Of a stretch of DNA of 64,000 nt, positions 1 through 11,261 are shown piece after piece. This stretch comes from Plotosus lineatus (lineage: Eukaryota > Chordata > Actinopteri > Siluriformes > Plotosidae). The stretch lies in contig CM045731.1 in assembly GCA_024760905.1 (NCBI GenBank), positions 56,409,125 through 56,473,124 of the forward strand, in the 5' to 3' direction. Position numbers and translations under genes: made by a program. Below the pieces are notes generated by a model. The model was not told the DNA's origin. It did not search any database and saw only the letters and a list, made by a program, of their open reading frames with translations. How positions within the stretch are numbered: the stretch's first letter is position 1; every line of letters begins with the position of its first letter.

Positions 1-539
1 CCCGTGAAAGAGCACCAAGAATTAGATGGTGAATTTCCGCCAGTCAGAAATTAGAAAATATTCCGAGTTAATAATAATCGTGAATATTTTGTTAAGGGTC
101 CACCCCCAAACAAAACAAAACAAACAAATAATAATAAGTTGAACACACAATGAATAATATATGGAAATTAGTGTAATTTATTGAATTTTCAAAAAAAACA
201 ATTTTGAAAACTTGAATTGTCTTTTAAATGACAAGATATTTGTATCCATCAATACAGCGACTAAGAAATATAACGAACACAAATCGAACAAACATTTGGA
301 TTAACATTCAAAGTGACAACACTCGGATACTTATGCTGTTTATCAGACAGTTGGTTACATTGTAAATCCCAAAGTACATTACTGCTTTTAAACAGATCTA
401 ATGGAGGAGAATATGATTCTGTAATCACCTTCTCAATGTCTTCAAAAAACATTTAACAGGATAGAAGGAAATCCGGTAAAACAGGTAGAAGAGACTCTAA
501 AAATTAAAATAGAATTGGATTTCTGAAGTAAGGACTTAC

Positions 540-820
540 ACATTCATACACAGGACAGAAGATTCTGTGTCCAGCCATATTGGACTAAAAACAAGAAATA
601 ACAGCGCAGCAAGACAGCAATCCAAGTGCTTATTACAGAATCATAAAAATACAAAAATCATACTAATAAAGATTATATTGAAATGGCATCACTGCTATTT
701 GCTTCTTAATACTGTATAAAAAAAAAGTGCCTTCGGTAATTCAGGAAGAAAGTGGTATGTATTACATTTCCCAGAGGAGGAGTGTTTCTTGTTCAGGATA
801 AATCCTTCAGTGTCGGATAT
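540..820 (-). other. candidate 3' terminal exons of the CCP gene
   Basis: Two possible exons follow CCP9. The first starts at 820 after a GT-rich tract ending CTCCAG and reads ISDTEGFILNKKHSSSGK in the phase left by the CCP9 exon. A possible but weak donor lies at 765-764. The second, 540-584, has a good acceptor (TGTTTTTAG) and a consensus donor GTAAGT. Joined to the first, it reads FQYGWTQNLLSCV and stops at 544-546. That would give a secreted protein of about 606 residues. A further open stretch at 261-440 follows a TTTTTTGAAG acceptor and could be a cytoplasmic tail in another isoform. No clear transmembrane exon was found, so the true end is open. Confidence 0.3.
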
Positions 821-939
821 CTGGAGAACACACACACACACACACAAAAGATAAAACGACGAGGAAAATGAACGTAAACACATTTATATCTTGGAGGAAA
901 AACAGAACGGGCTGGACATACGGACTCGTACCAGATTAC

Positions 940-1884
940 ACACTGAGGGAGTCGTGGCGTCCAGTGACCATCCATCCCGCATGTGATGACTTCAGGTCCC
1001 GATAATCGTCTCCCTGGTTGGCACATGAACTTCACAGAGTTCTCGAAATCGTACTGTACCTTCCTTCCTGAGACGATTACGGCAAACATCACGTTGGGGG
1101 TGGGGCAGGTAACTGAAAAGATACATTTATGTAAGCTAAATAAATCCATGCTAACCCACCAGTGCTTGCTCACTAACTTTAGTGATATAAACACTGATTA
1201 TGGTGTGTACATTGTACTACAACACAAACATCCATGTATATCCATGTAGAACATATGTTTTCAACATATACAGTATATAAAAACGTGGTAGAGCTCTCTC
1301 GTAGTAGAACGTATGATGTGAACTATGTTGTGCTGACCTTCACAGCGAGGAGCTGGAGTGCTCCATGTACCATCTTCGGTGCAATAGATGTCTGCATCTC
1401 CGATCAGAGTGCCATGGAGACATCTGTATGATGCAATGTAACCGAATTTTATGATTCCACTTGTGTCGAAAAATAAGTCTGCACCTGGCACCAATGGAGG
1501 CTCAGGACACTGGATCGCTGTAAAATAATAATAAACACACACTTGGTGTACTTTTTATTTAATCATTAATTTACAAAACCTTAATTCTATTAAGGTCACA
1601 GGGAGGCTGGAGCATATCTCAGACAACAAGGAGCGGAAATGGGGTACACATTGAACAGCTCGCCAGTCGATGGCAGGACACACATACACACACACACACA
1701 CACACCTAAAGTGCATGTCTTTGGACTGCAGGAGGAAACTGGAGTCCCTGAAGGAAACCTAGGTAAGCACGAGAAGATCATGGAAACCACACTTGCCGAG
1801 ATACGGAATCCAACCCAGTATATTCTACTGTGAGACAGAATCCCAGCGTTTCATCTGGGGTCTTACACTCAAAACGTTTATACG

Positions 1885-1923
<39 letters not shown>

Positions 1924-2957
1924 ATGTTTGAATAAAATAAATGATTCCTTACTACAGGTCAAATATTAAAATATTATGTGGAAACTTTCTCCACTGATAG
2001 CACGACATCTACAAATTCTATTTATATACAATTTATGACATAGTTACAATTATGACACAAAACAACAAACTTACCCTCACATATAGGTACCCTGCCATCC
2101 CACCCGTGTGCTCTACAGTGTCTCACGCCCAAACCGATCAGATGGTACCTACACACACACACACACACACACACACACCATAGCGAAGCAAAGAGAGTGC
2201 ATGGTCGGTATGATGGAAATAAAAAGTAAGACTATTAACAGAACTTAAACAGTGTTATTCATATAAATTTCCACCCAGTACAGCTGCAGGTTTATTGGTT
2301 GATCCTAAGCATCATCTTATTCATCCATCCTCGCAGCCAAATGCTTAAATACAGACTCAAAAAAAAATCTCAAATAGAGTATGTATCTGCATCAATCCTT
2401 ATAATGATAAAATGCTTTAAATGTCAGTTACATTATATAATAATATGCTGGTGTGTATGGAATCTTACCCTTTGTTGCACGAGGCTGTCACTGTGTCTCC
2501 GAATAAAGCGCCCGTGTAGTGAAAGCGTCCGTTTTCGATCTCCCCGGCCGAGCCGCATTTTTTCTCTTCAAAACAGAAAGACTTTTAACAACAAGGAATA
2601 GCCTTACTTCCTGTTTGTAATCGATCCCGACTGGTTGGAAAGTTGCTGTTGATTAATTTTCTGTAACAGCATCTCTGTCAGTTGTGCCAAGTAACACAAG
2701 AGGGTTTAAAAAAAAAGCCACATACTTTCACACATCATCTCTAATTCGGACCACTGGCCGTTCCTGCAGTTTATGGTGTTCCGTCCTCGAACCCTGTGGT
2801 AACCATGGTTACATTTGTAACGCAGGGTGGTCAAGGGCTCATAGCGCATCTGGACACTGTGCATGGTGTGGGCGTTAGGGACATAAGGCGGAGCTGGGCA
2901 CATCCCTACGGAACAATGTTTACATTTTATTTAACATGATTAACCTTTGGGTTAACT

Positions 2958-2994
<37 letters not shown>

Positions 2995-5900
2995 ACGGGG
3001 TGTAGTATTACCTCCAACAAAACGACATTCTGGCATTTTCCACCAGTGGCCATCTGCTCCACATGTGACCTGTGATGAGCCAATCAGCTCGAAGCCTTCC
3101 TGGCAAGAGATAGTGGCCTGTTCTCCGATATTATACTGCAATTTGGAGATATACGGCGTAATGCAGTGGGGCACGGCTGGGGGAGGGCATGTGACCTGTA
3201 CAGGCATGTCTAACACACACAAACAGAGCGAACTGTAAATCATTACACTGGCCTGTGCAGTTATTTCACAGTGAATGTCCAGTAATAGAGTTGTACCCTG
3301 TTCACAGGTAGGTAGCTCAGGCGGCCAGGTGCCATTTTGTCTGCAGATGACAACACTTGGCCCTCTGAGGTAATACCCGTTCTTGCAGGTGATCTCTACT
3401 TTTGTGTTAAAGGTCACATGACTAAACCTTACGATACCATTGGCTATAGTAAGGCTCTCACAATCGATCTCTATAAATGGGTACAAAACAAACAGTCATA
3501 CATTTTTAATCCCATTGAACACGATGAGAATATTATTGACTAATACAGTGTCTGTATTAATGATCAACTCGAACACCACACCTCTAATAAACACCGTATA
3601 TTTAACTGAGCTTAGCTGTGGATTCCCTTCACTCACTGTGGCACTTGGGATGACGCGGGTCCCACTTTCCGTCGTTCTCACAACGCAACACGTTAACGTC
3701 TCCAATCAGCTGGTATCCGACATTGCAGGAGTACGACACAGTGTCTCCGGGTTTATAAACCTCTTTTGTAGTATGAAACGTTGCACTGTATTCATCCTTC
3801 GACAGTGGGCATAATACTGCAGTGTCCAAGGCTAATAAGGCTAAATCAGCCGCTGTGGGGTGCGAAAGAGAAGGAAAAAACACATACAGACAGTCACAGT
3901 GTTGCTCTGAACTCTTAATTTCACGGTGGCAATAAATAAAGCCCTCTGTGTTATGGTGCAGTCTTTTTGGAATATTTATTTATTTTCTGAAATGCTTATT
4001 CCTAAAGGGTCGCTTTTGTGGCTGTATCCTATTACAGTCAACTCTTGATAAAGGCAGAGTACACCCTGAATAACTCACCGGTCCATCCCAGGACTTTTTT
4101 GCTGTGAGCTCGATGTACTAACCACTACACCACCATGTCACCCATAATTCGGAACAGATCCATCCAATCATCTTACAGTTTACCTGGGGATTTCATGATT
4201 TTTTTTCTCCTTAAGCGGTTTATTCGTTGAACATTAACAATATATATATATATATTGTTTATATATAACCAAAGATCTGTACAGAATACTCAGACATTGT
4301 ACAGCACAGGTGTATTCCTATTATCATGTGCTAAAAATCGTATTTAAAAAAATGATAATATGAATAGCCATGTGTACATCACAGTTCAGTGTACGTTCTA
4401 CACAAGAGAAATTTAGAATAAAGACAAAGAGCACCCAACGCTCTCTGTGGGTCTCTGTGCTGTATATCATGGATCATAAATGATACGGTAAAGTGGGCCT
4501 TACCCAAACAAGTAGGAATGTTTCCACTCCATCCATGAACTCCACATTCCCTCATAGGTTCTCCTATTAGAACGTAGCTTTAAAAAAAAAAAAAAAAAAA
4601 AAAGGATGACATAAAACTGAGCTGAGAAGCAAAAAATATTTCAGATTAAAAATGCCATAAATATTAGGCAGAGAAATTAATATTAATTCATTCATTTTCT
4701 GAAGCACTTGATCCTAATTGAAGTCGCAGAGAAACTGGCACCCATCCCAGACGTCTCTGGGCGAGGTCAGAGTGCCCCCCCCGGGATGGCTCGCCGGGCC
4801 GTCGCAGGGCAGAACCACACTGCAGCTCCCCTTTACAAAAGCTAGAAATGGCTCTTTTACATGGACCTCTCACCACAGACAGTGAGAGACGTGGCTGGCC
4901 TTTGATGACCCAGTCAGCTGCACTGGGGGAGACATTAATATATTCACCTATTTAATATTACTAGTACTTGTTCTGGGTTCCCTACACAAGCATGGGTAGA
5001 GGATGCAAACTCCACAAAAATTCCTTGTAAAACCCGGGACTCAGGACGGGATCTGCGATGAGGCAGACGTGCTAATCACTACATCATGTCACCAGAAAGA
5101 TATTCCATTATAAATAAATATCCAACTACAGTATTTCAAATCATTCATTCGTTCATCAATCCTAATTAGGGTCGCGGGGAGGCTGGCACCCATCTCATCA
5201 GAATCTGAGTGAGGGCGGGTGATACCGTGGGTAGCTCACCAGGCCATCACAACTGGCTGGGTCAACACTCATAATTCATACTCTCTCACCAGGGGGTAAT
5301 TTGGAAATAGCCAATTAGCCTACTGTATATGTTTTTGAACTACTGGATGAAACCGGTGTGCCCAGAGGAAATCCACGCAAGCACAGAGAGAACATGCAAA
5401 CTCCACACATAGACGTCCGAACTGGAAAACTGATTTAAAAATAATAATAATAAATTCAGGTGGCTGATCAGCAACAAGCTTCTGTGAGTATTCAATACTA
5501 TATATTGGTTACACCTGCAATGGCCTGGTTAACTGTCCAGGGTGTAGCCCGCCCTCGCCCAGAGTTGGCTAAGCTGAGCGCCAATGGCCCCGCAACCCTA
5601 ATTAGGATTAAATGGTTCGGAAAATGAATGAATTACACTGTTAATGTCAAATCAATTTATTTAAATTAATTAAACATTATCAGAGATTTAACCATTTCAT
5701 AATAATGACTGCTACATGAACAAATCCATAATAAGACCAACCACTGAATGAAGACAAAAGTACTGACACCTTTAAAAAAGGAGGCGTGTGCGGTTTACTG
5801 TAGCTGAAACAGACGACATGCTCTTATGACGGAGACACAGAAGGTGGAAAATTTTAAACAGATATCAGGTTTGTAGACAGTTTGTCTCAATGTCACTGAA

Positions 5901-8493
5901 GAATTATCATTTAGTTAACCTTCACAGAATCAAACAAATCCTGATAATGCTGTCTATCAGCCAGGATAGATACAGGGGCGTGGCTACAGCTCAGTCTCCC
6001 TTCACAACCCACGAAGAACAGTCTGCAAATGTGGTGCCCATTATTTGAACCACCTAAATCATAGATCAATGTAAAGTAACTAACCAAAGCCGTAATGGCC
6101 CAACTCAGCACCGGATCTACACATAATGTCATTTCCTGGGATACTTTGCGTAAGCCGATTCTTTCCATTACCCTGAATGACACTCTGCATAAGCTCGGTC
6201 CCCGAAGGCATTGCCCGTCTGTCTGAATCGGCCGTTCATTATCTCTCCAGCAGAACCGCATCTTTTTCCTGTTAAAGACAGTGAGAACATCAGTATTCTC
6301 CTTCCAGTGTGAAGAGCAGGACGAACTATCCGTGAGAAGTCCGGGATCAATCAAGTTTTTAGAAAAAGAAGGGATAATATTTCAGCAGAATTAAAAAACA
6401 AAAATTGTGTTGTTATTAATATCATGGCAGCCGATCAAGGGGTCATTGGCATGAACACTCAAGTTCAGGAGTGAACTAATGATTTCAGAGAGACACTGTG
6501 GCCAATTCTATTTTATTTCCAAGAGACACATCTTTATTGAATTAATGATTGGGAAACTTTAAATGGCGCGCCCACTCACTCATTTGCCGAATCGTTTAAT
6601 CCCATTAGAGTCGCAGGAAGGCTGAAGCACATCCAGACAGACTCTGGGAGAAGGCATGGTACACCCTGAACAGCTTACCGGACAAACACAAAACACACGT
6701 TCACACCTTGAGAGGCATTTGGAATAGCAGATTAGCCAAATGTGCATGTGGTCTTAGAACTGTAGTGAGAAACCAGAGTTCCCTGAGGAAAACCATGCAA
6801 ACTCCACACCGAAACCTCCACACCGATCTGTGGGACATGAACCCAGGACTGTCTTGCTGTGAGGCGGACACACTAACCACTACAGCACCATACCGCTGAG
6901 CCTATGAAAGAAAAGCAATTAAAAACAACATCTGTGTTTATCATTTTTTTAATCATAAAAAAGTGAGATTTATAGTGAATATATTGGTAGTAGGATGCTG
7001 AGGTAGGAACTACCAGGCAGAAGGCCCTATGGATATGATGAAGGAGGACATGAAGGTACTTGGCATAAAACAAGAAGATGCAGAGGACAGGGTGAGATGG
7101 AGTAAGATGATTTGCTGTGGCGACCCCTGAAGAGAACAGCCGAAAGGAAAAAAAAAGAAGGCGATAAGGAACCTTCAGATTTTGTATCATTATCAATAAT
7201 ATTATATATTAGTTTATAGATCGTACAATTTGAAATTAGTACATCAGAGGGACAGCACATGTAAACTATTTTGGAGATAAAGTCAGAGAGGCTCGATTGA
7301 GATGGTTTGGACGTGCTCAGAGGAGGGATAGTGAGTATATTGGTAGTAGGACGATGAGGTTGGAACTACCTCTAGAGGAAGACCACTGAGAAGATTTATG
7401 GATGTGGTGAAGGAGGACATGAAGGTAGTTGGTGTAAGAGAAGAAGATGCAGAGGACAGGGTGAGATGGAGGCAGATGATTCACTGTGGCGACCCCTGAA
7501 GGGAGCAGCCGAAAGGAAAAGAAAAAGATCGTACAATTTGACTTCACTGGCTTTAACTGAAAAAAAAATAAAGTCAAAATAGACATGTGGAAAGTTTAGA
7601 AATAAATAGCAACTCTATAGTGCACATTTGTAATTAAATAGAATAATAAATAAGAGAAGGGCGGCATGGTGTTTTAGTATTTGGCCATCTAACTCACAGC
7701 AAGAACGTCTGGTTCCTAGGCTTGGCGAGGGTATTTCTGTGTGGCGTTTGCACGAGTGTTCTCCTCATGCTCGTATGGGTTTCCTGCGGGTACTGGCGTT
7801 TCCTCCGACAGCCAAAAGGCAAGCACATGAGGTCGATTGGCTGCTCCAGATTTCCCCTAGATGTGAGTGTGAGAGGTTGTGTGTACTAGCCCTGCAATGG
7901 TCTGGTAAAAATCCTCTCAGGGGAGTTGGCTGAGATAGGCTCCAGACTAGACAAGTCAAAATACTGTCGTAAGATAAGTGCCTAGTGATAGCTATGAACT
8001 TTATGAACAGGGTACAGAAGCAATGCTGGTTTATAAAGCAGCCCAAAGGTGCAATTTGATCGGTTTGTTTATTAGTTGAAGAACACTTACTTCCGCATTG
8101 CATGGTCACATGACTCCATTCTCCGTTGTAGCAGTAAGAGAAGCGCGAGCCGTACAGGTACATGAAGCCGAGCTCACATTTGTACGCGACTCTCTCTCTG
8201 GAAGTAAACTCCGACTTGCCCGCATACCTTTCGATCAGCTTCATACCCGGAAACACAGGCGGAGACCCACATTTTCTGTCGGTAGGGCTATAGGACACTG
8301 ATACAAACAAATAAATCAGACACGCCATGAAGTAAACACACGTGACACGGAGTTAAAAAGCGCCTCAGAGTTTTGAGCCGGTGGCGTCGCGCGCGCTTTC
8401 CTTTAGCGTCCATGCGAACCAGTTCTTGTTCTACTCACCCGCATAGTGCGCCGAGACCGTCACAAACACACAGGTCCGCCACATCTCCATCAT
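940..8493 (-). CDS. RCA-family complement regulator with at least nine sushi/CCP modules (C4BPA/CD46/CR1-like)
   Basis: Secreted or membrane regulators of this family bind C3b/C4b and limit complement. Coding exons, 5' to 3' on the minus strand: 8439-8493 (start, signal region), 8091-8297 (CCP1), 6172-6268 and 4504-4577 (CCP2, split), 3637-3852 (CCP3), 3297-3470 (CCP4), 3012-3209 (CCP5), 2726-2905 (CCP6), 2469-2565 and 2075-2148 (CCP7, split), 1338-1517 (CCP8), 940-1112 (CCP9). Each has AG/GT borders and the phases join into 575 open codons. Modules show the four-Cys, Gly, Trp CCP pattern, for example CCP9 with CGMDGHW before the last Cys. Single-exon modules have phase-1 borders. Both split modules break a Gly codon after its second base, the RCA hallmark. 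The 3' end is unresolved, so the protein could be secreted, GPI-linked or transmembrane. Position next to pfkfb2 matches human C4BP-PFKFB2, so a C4BPA-like identity is favoured but orthology is not proven. Confidence 0.85.
1573..1850 (-). mobile_element. SINE family B fragment with internal CA repeat
   Basis: GGTCACAGGGAGGCTGGAGC, CGCCAGTCGATGGCAGGACA and GACTGCAGGAGGAAACTGGA in reverse orientation, with a (CA)n run at about 1679-1705. It lies in the intron between CCP7 and CCP8. Confidence 0.6.
2151..2178. repeat. (CA)n microsatellite at the CCP7b splice acceptor
   Basis: On the minus strand it reads (TG)n directly followed by TAG and the exon 2075-2148, so it occupies the place of the polypyrimidine tract. 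Confidence 0.85.
2960..2991. repeat. poly(A) tract in CCP intron
   Basis: About 32 consecutive A between the exons for CCP5 and CCP6. Confidence 0.9.
4687..4932 (-). mobile_element. SINE family A, partial
   Basis: Reverse complement of the family A body and tail, from CATTCATTTTCTGAAGCAC to GCTGCACTGGGGGAGAC; the tRNA head is missing. It lies in the intron between the two halves of CCP2. Confidence 0.8.
5140..5630. mobile_element. composite of SINE A and SINE B fragments
   Basis: A minus-orientation family A tail (CCTAATTAGGGTCGCGG, 5155-5265) runs into family B sequence with a GGAAATCCACGCAAGCACAG segment. A plus-orientation family A tail (5515-5630, ending CCTAATTAGGATTAAATGG) follows. 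The two tails face away from each other. Confidence 0.65.
6585..6898 (-). mobile_element. SINE family B
   Basis: Reverse orientation: tail CGAATCGTTTAATCCCATTAG, body CTTGAGAGGCATTTGGAATAGC, head end GCGGACACACTAACCACTACAG. Confidence 0.7.
6972..7163 (+). mobile_element. RTE LINE 3' fragment
   Basis: A piece of the RT-ORF C-terminus and 3' tail of the same RTE family seen at 9813-11110. It ends with the signature GTGGCGACCCCTGAA, then AGCCGAAAGGAAA. It lies in the intron between CCP1 and CCP2 of the complement gene. Confidence 0.75.
7231..7529 (+). mobile_element. RTE LINE 3' fragment (second copy)
   Basis: A second 5'-truncated copy of the RTE 3' end, beginning at the ATTAGTACATCAGAGGG segment and ending GAAAAGAAAAAG. 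It is about 70 bases after the first copy and on the same strand, so it may be a separate insertion or a local duplication. Confidence 0.75.
7660..7950 (+). mobile_element. SINE family B, diverged
   Basis: GGGCGGCATGGTG head, GCAAGAACGTCTGGTTCCTAG, GGGTTTCCTGCGGGTACTGG, GGCTGCTCCAGATTTCCC and tail GGCTGAGATAGGCTCCAG. It lies in the intron after the CCP1 exon. Confidence 0.7.
8298..8328 (-). other. alternative translation start/signal peptide for the CCP gene
   Basis: An ATG at 8326-8328 lies in the intron just upstream of the CCP1 exon and is in frame with it. It reads MACLIYLFVSVSYSPTDRK into CCP1, a more hydrophobic leader than the one encoded by the separate exon 8439-8493 (MMEMWRTCVFVTVSAHYAG). 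The stretch also contains the acceptor used by the spliced form. Either start, or both through alternative promoters, is possible. Confidence 0.35.
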
Positions 8494-8619
8494 CTCTAAA
8501 GTTCTGAGCCGAACAATCGCATGTTTACGTGATTTAAAGTGCTGAAATTTGGGTGGAGACACAACACACAAAGTCCTGCCCTAGGTTTTACAGACAAAAC
8601 TCCGCGCACGTGCTTCATA

Positions 8620-8960
8620 TAAACATTGATTATTTCCCTCACGAGCCGTTATCGTTGCCATGGTGATCACCAATCCACTGTTTAGTAAATCTAATCGTGT
8701 ATGTGTGGGTGTGTGTGTATTTTTTTTACTTTATGTCAAAAGGGTTAAATTTCTCTGGAAACCTTAGTGGGTATGTTTTAGGATCCCCATATTTTAGTTA
8801 TTTCCAGGGAACTACAGGTGTACAGGAAAATAATAATTAAAGTGTGACTTTTTTAAAACTATTTTTTCACTAATTGTGAATAATTTTTCTTTAAAATGTG
8901 AAATTATATAAATGGTTGATAATTGAAATATTCATGCATCATTAAACATCAGAATACATG
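8620..8960. other. upstream flank of the CCP gene, nothing recognised
   Basis: AT-rich single-copy-looking sequence with a short GT run near 8700. The CCP gene promoter should lie between 8494 and about 8900; no convincing TATA or CpG island was seen. Confidence 0.5.
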
Positions 8961-8964
8961 TGTG

Positions 8965-9592
8965 TGAACAAGAAGGACCCAACAGGAACGGTGAGATTAC
9001 AGGGGACAGAGATAAAGAAGGTGGAGGATTTTAAGTACTTAGGCTCAATAATGCAGAGCAATGGAGAGTGTGGAAAAGAGGTGAAGAAGCGTGTGCAGGC
9101 TGGTTGGAATGGTTGAAGAAAAGTGTCCTGTGTGATAGGAGAGTATCGGAAAGAATGAAAGGAAAAGTATACAAGACGGTGATGAGGCCAGCGATGTTGT
9201 ATGGGTTAGAAACAGTGGCCCTGGGGAAAAGACAGGAGGCAGAGCTGGAGGTAGCAGAGATGAAAATGTTGAGGTTCTCTTTGTGAGTAACAAGGATGGA
9301 TACATCAGAGGGACAGCACATGTTAGATGTTTTGGAGACAAAGTCAGAGAGGCTAGATTGAGATGGTTTGGACATGTACAGAGGAGGGATAGTGAGTATA
9401 TTGGTAGTAGGATGCTGAGGTTGGAACTACCAGGCAGAAGGCCGAGAGGAAGACCAAAGAGAAGATTTATGGATGTGGTGAAGGAGGACATGAAGGTCTT
9501 TGGCGTAAGAGAAGATGCAGAGGACAGGGTGAGATGGCAGCAGATGATTCGTTGTGGCGACCCCTGAAGGGAAAAAGCCGAAAGGAAAAGAA
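8965..9592 (+). mobile_element. 5'-truncated RTE LINE, 3' portion of RT ORF
   Basis: Encodes the region after the RT catalytic core (YLGSIMQSNGECGKEVKKR, then LRWFGHVQRRDSEYIG, RRFMDVVKEDMK), with a frameshift near 9285. It ends in the family tail. No catalytic FADD box remains, so it is inactive. Confidence 0.9.
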
Positions 9593-9812
9593 AATCCATC
9601 AATAAACAGTTCAGTTTAAACAGGGTCAATGTCCCCAGCATTCAGCAAATACATCAGTTACAAAATACATTCATGAATTCGTAAAATTCAGAATCGGAAT
9701 TTCAAAAGTATGTTTCAGAATGCCCTGCAAAGGCCCGGCAGGCTGTTCAGGGTGTACCCTCTCTGTCTGGCACACTGACAGTTTGGCCAAAAAGTGTTTG
9801 TTTTTTTAAGTG

Positions 9813-11110
9813 GTGTCTTCTTCTTCTTTTCCTTTCGGCTTTTCCCTTCAGGGGTCGCCACAGCGAATCATCTGCCTCCATCTCACCCTATCCTTTGCAT
9901 CTTCTTCTCTTACAACAACGACCTTCATGTCCTCCTTCACCACATCCATGAATCGTCTCTTTGGTCTTCCTCTAGGCCTTTTACCTGGTAGTTCCAGCCT
10001 CAGCATCCTATTACCAATATACTCACTATCCCTCCTCTGTACATGTCCAAACCATCTCAATCTAGCCTCTCTGACTTTGTCTCCAAAACGTCTTACATGT
10101 GCTGTCCCTCTGATGTGCTCATTCCTAATCCTATCCATCCTCGTTACTCCCAAAGAGAACCTCAACATTTTCATCTCTGCTACCTCCAGCTCTGCCTCCT
10201 GTCTTTCCCCAGGGCCACTGTTTCTAACCCATACAACATCGTTGGCCTCAACACCGTCTTGTACACTTTTCCTTTTATTCTTGCCGATACCCTCCTATCG
10301 CACATCACACCGGACACTTTTCTCCAACCATTCCAACTTGCCTGCACACACTTCTTGACCTCTTTTCCACACTCTCCATTGCTCTGGATTGTTGAGCCTA
10401 AGTACTTAAAATCCTCCACCTTTCTTATCTCTGCTCCCTGTAATCTCACTGTTCCTCTTGGGTCCTTGTCATTCATGCACATGTATTCTGTCTTACTGAG
10501 GCTAATCTTCATTCCCCTCCTTTCCAGGGCATACCTCCACCTCTCTAGATTTTCCTGCACTTGTTCTCTGCTCTCACTACAGATCACAAGGTCATCTGCA
10601 AACATCATAGTCCATGGGGAATCTTGTCTAACCTCGTCTGTCAGCCTGTCCATCACCATAGCAAACAAGAAGGGGCTGAGAGCTGACCCTTGATGCAGTC
10701 CCACCTCCACCTTGAACTCTTGTGTCACACCGAAAGCACACCTCACCACTGTCTTACATCTCTCATACATGTCCTGTACCACTCTAACATACTTCTCTGC
10801 CACTCCAGACTTCCTCATGCAATACCACAGTTCTTCTCTCGGCACCCTGTCATATGCTTTCTCCAGATCCACAAAGGCACAATGCAGCTCCCTCTGACCT
10901 TCTCTGTACTTCTCCATTAACATCCTCAAGGCAAACACTGCATCTGTGGTGCTCTTTCTTGGCATGAAACCAAACTGTTGTTCACAAATGCTGACCTCTA
11001 CCCTTAGTCTAGCTTCCACTATTCTTTCCCATAACTTCATCGTATGGCTCATCAACTTTATCCCTCTGTAGTTGCCACAACTCTGCATGTCTCCCTTGTT
11101 CTTAATTGTT
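9813..11110 (-). mobile_element. RTE-clade LINE, 5'-truncated, RT domain mostly open
   Basis: Minus-strand frames cover the reverse transcriptase: GFMPRKSTTDAVFALRML, AFVDLEKAYDRVPREELWY, the FADD catalytic box (MMFADDLVICSES), the thumb and the C-terminal region ending in RQMIRCGDP. One frameshift separates the frames near 10180. The endonuclease half is missing; the copy starts abruptly near 11110. The 3' tail faces the plus-strand copy ending at 9592. This protein type is often annotated in fish as craniofacial-development-protein-2-like because of its RTE endonuclease. Confidence 0.92.
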
Positions 11111-11128
11111 TTTTTTTAAGTGGTGTAA

Positions 11129-11129
<1 letters not shown>

Positions 11130-11162
<33 letters not shown>

Positions 11163-11184
11163 AATAATAATAATAATAATAATA
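11130..11184. repeat. (ATT)n/(AAT)n trinucleotide repeat
   Basis: (TTA)n switches to (TAA)n at about 11160, making a self-complementary repeat just upstream of the truncated 5' end of the LINE at 9813-11110. Confidence 0.85.
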
Positions 11185-11261
11185 GCAGTAAAAAAAATAT
11201 ATAGTTCAAGGCTCATGCTTGGACCCATAAAAAAGAAATAAATTCACTACCATGAAACATG

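Noticed and set aside
9810..10693. Long plus-strand open frames
   Set aside because: Antisense shadows of the minus-strand RTE reverse transcriptase, which has the conserved motifs. The same holds for plus frames at 30.2-32.8 kb and 52.5-55.5 kb.
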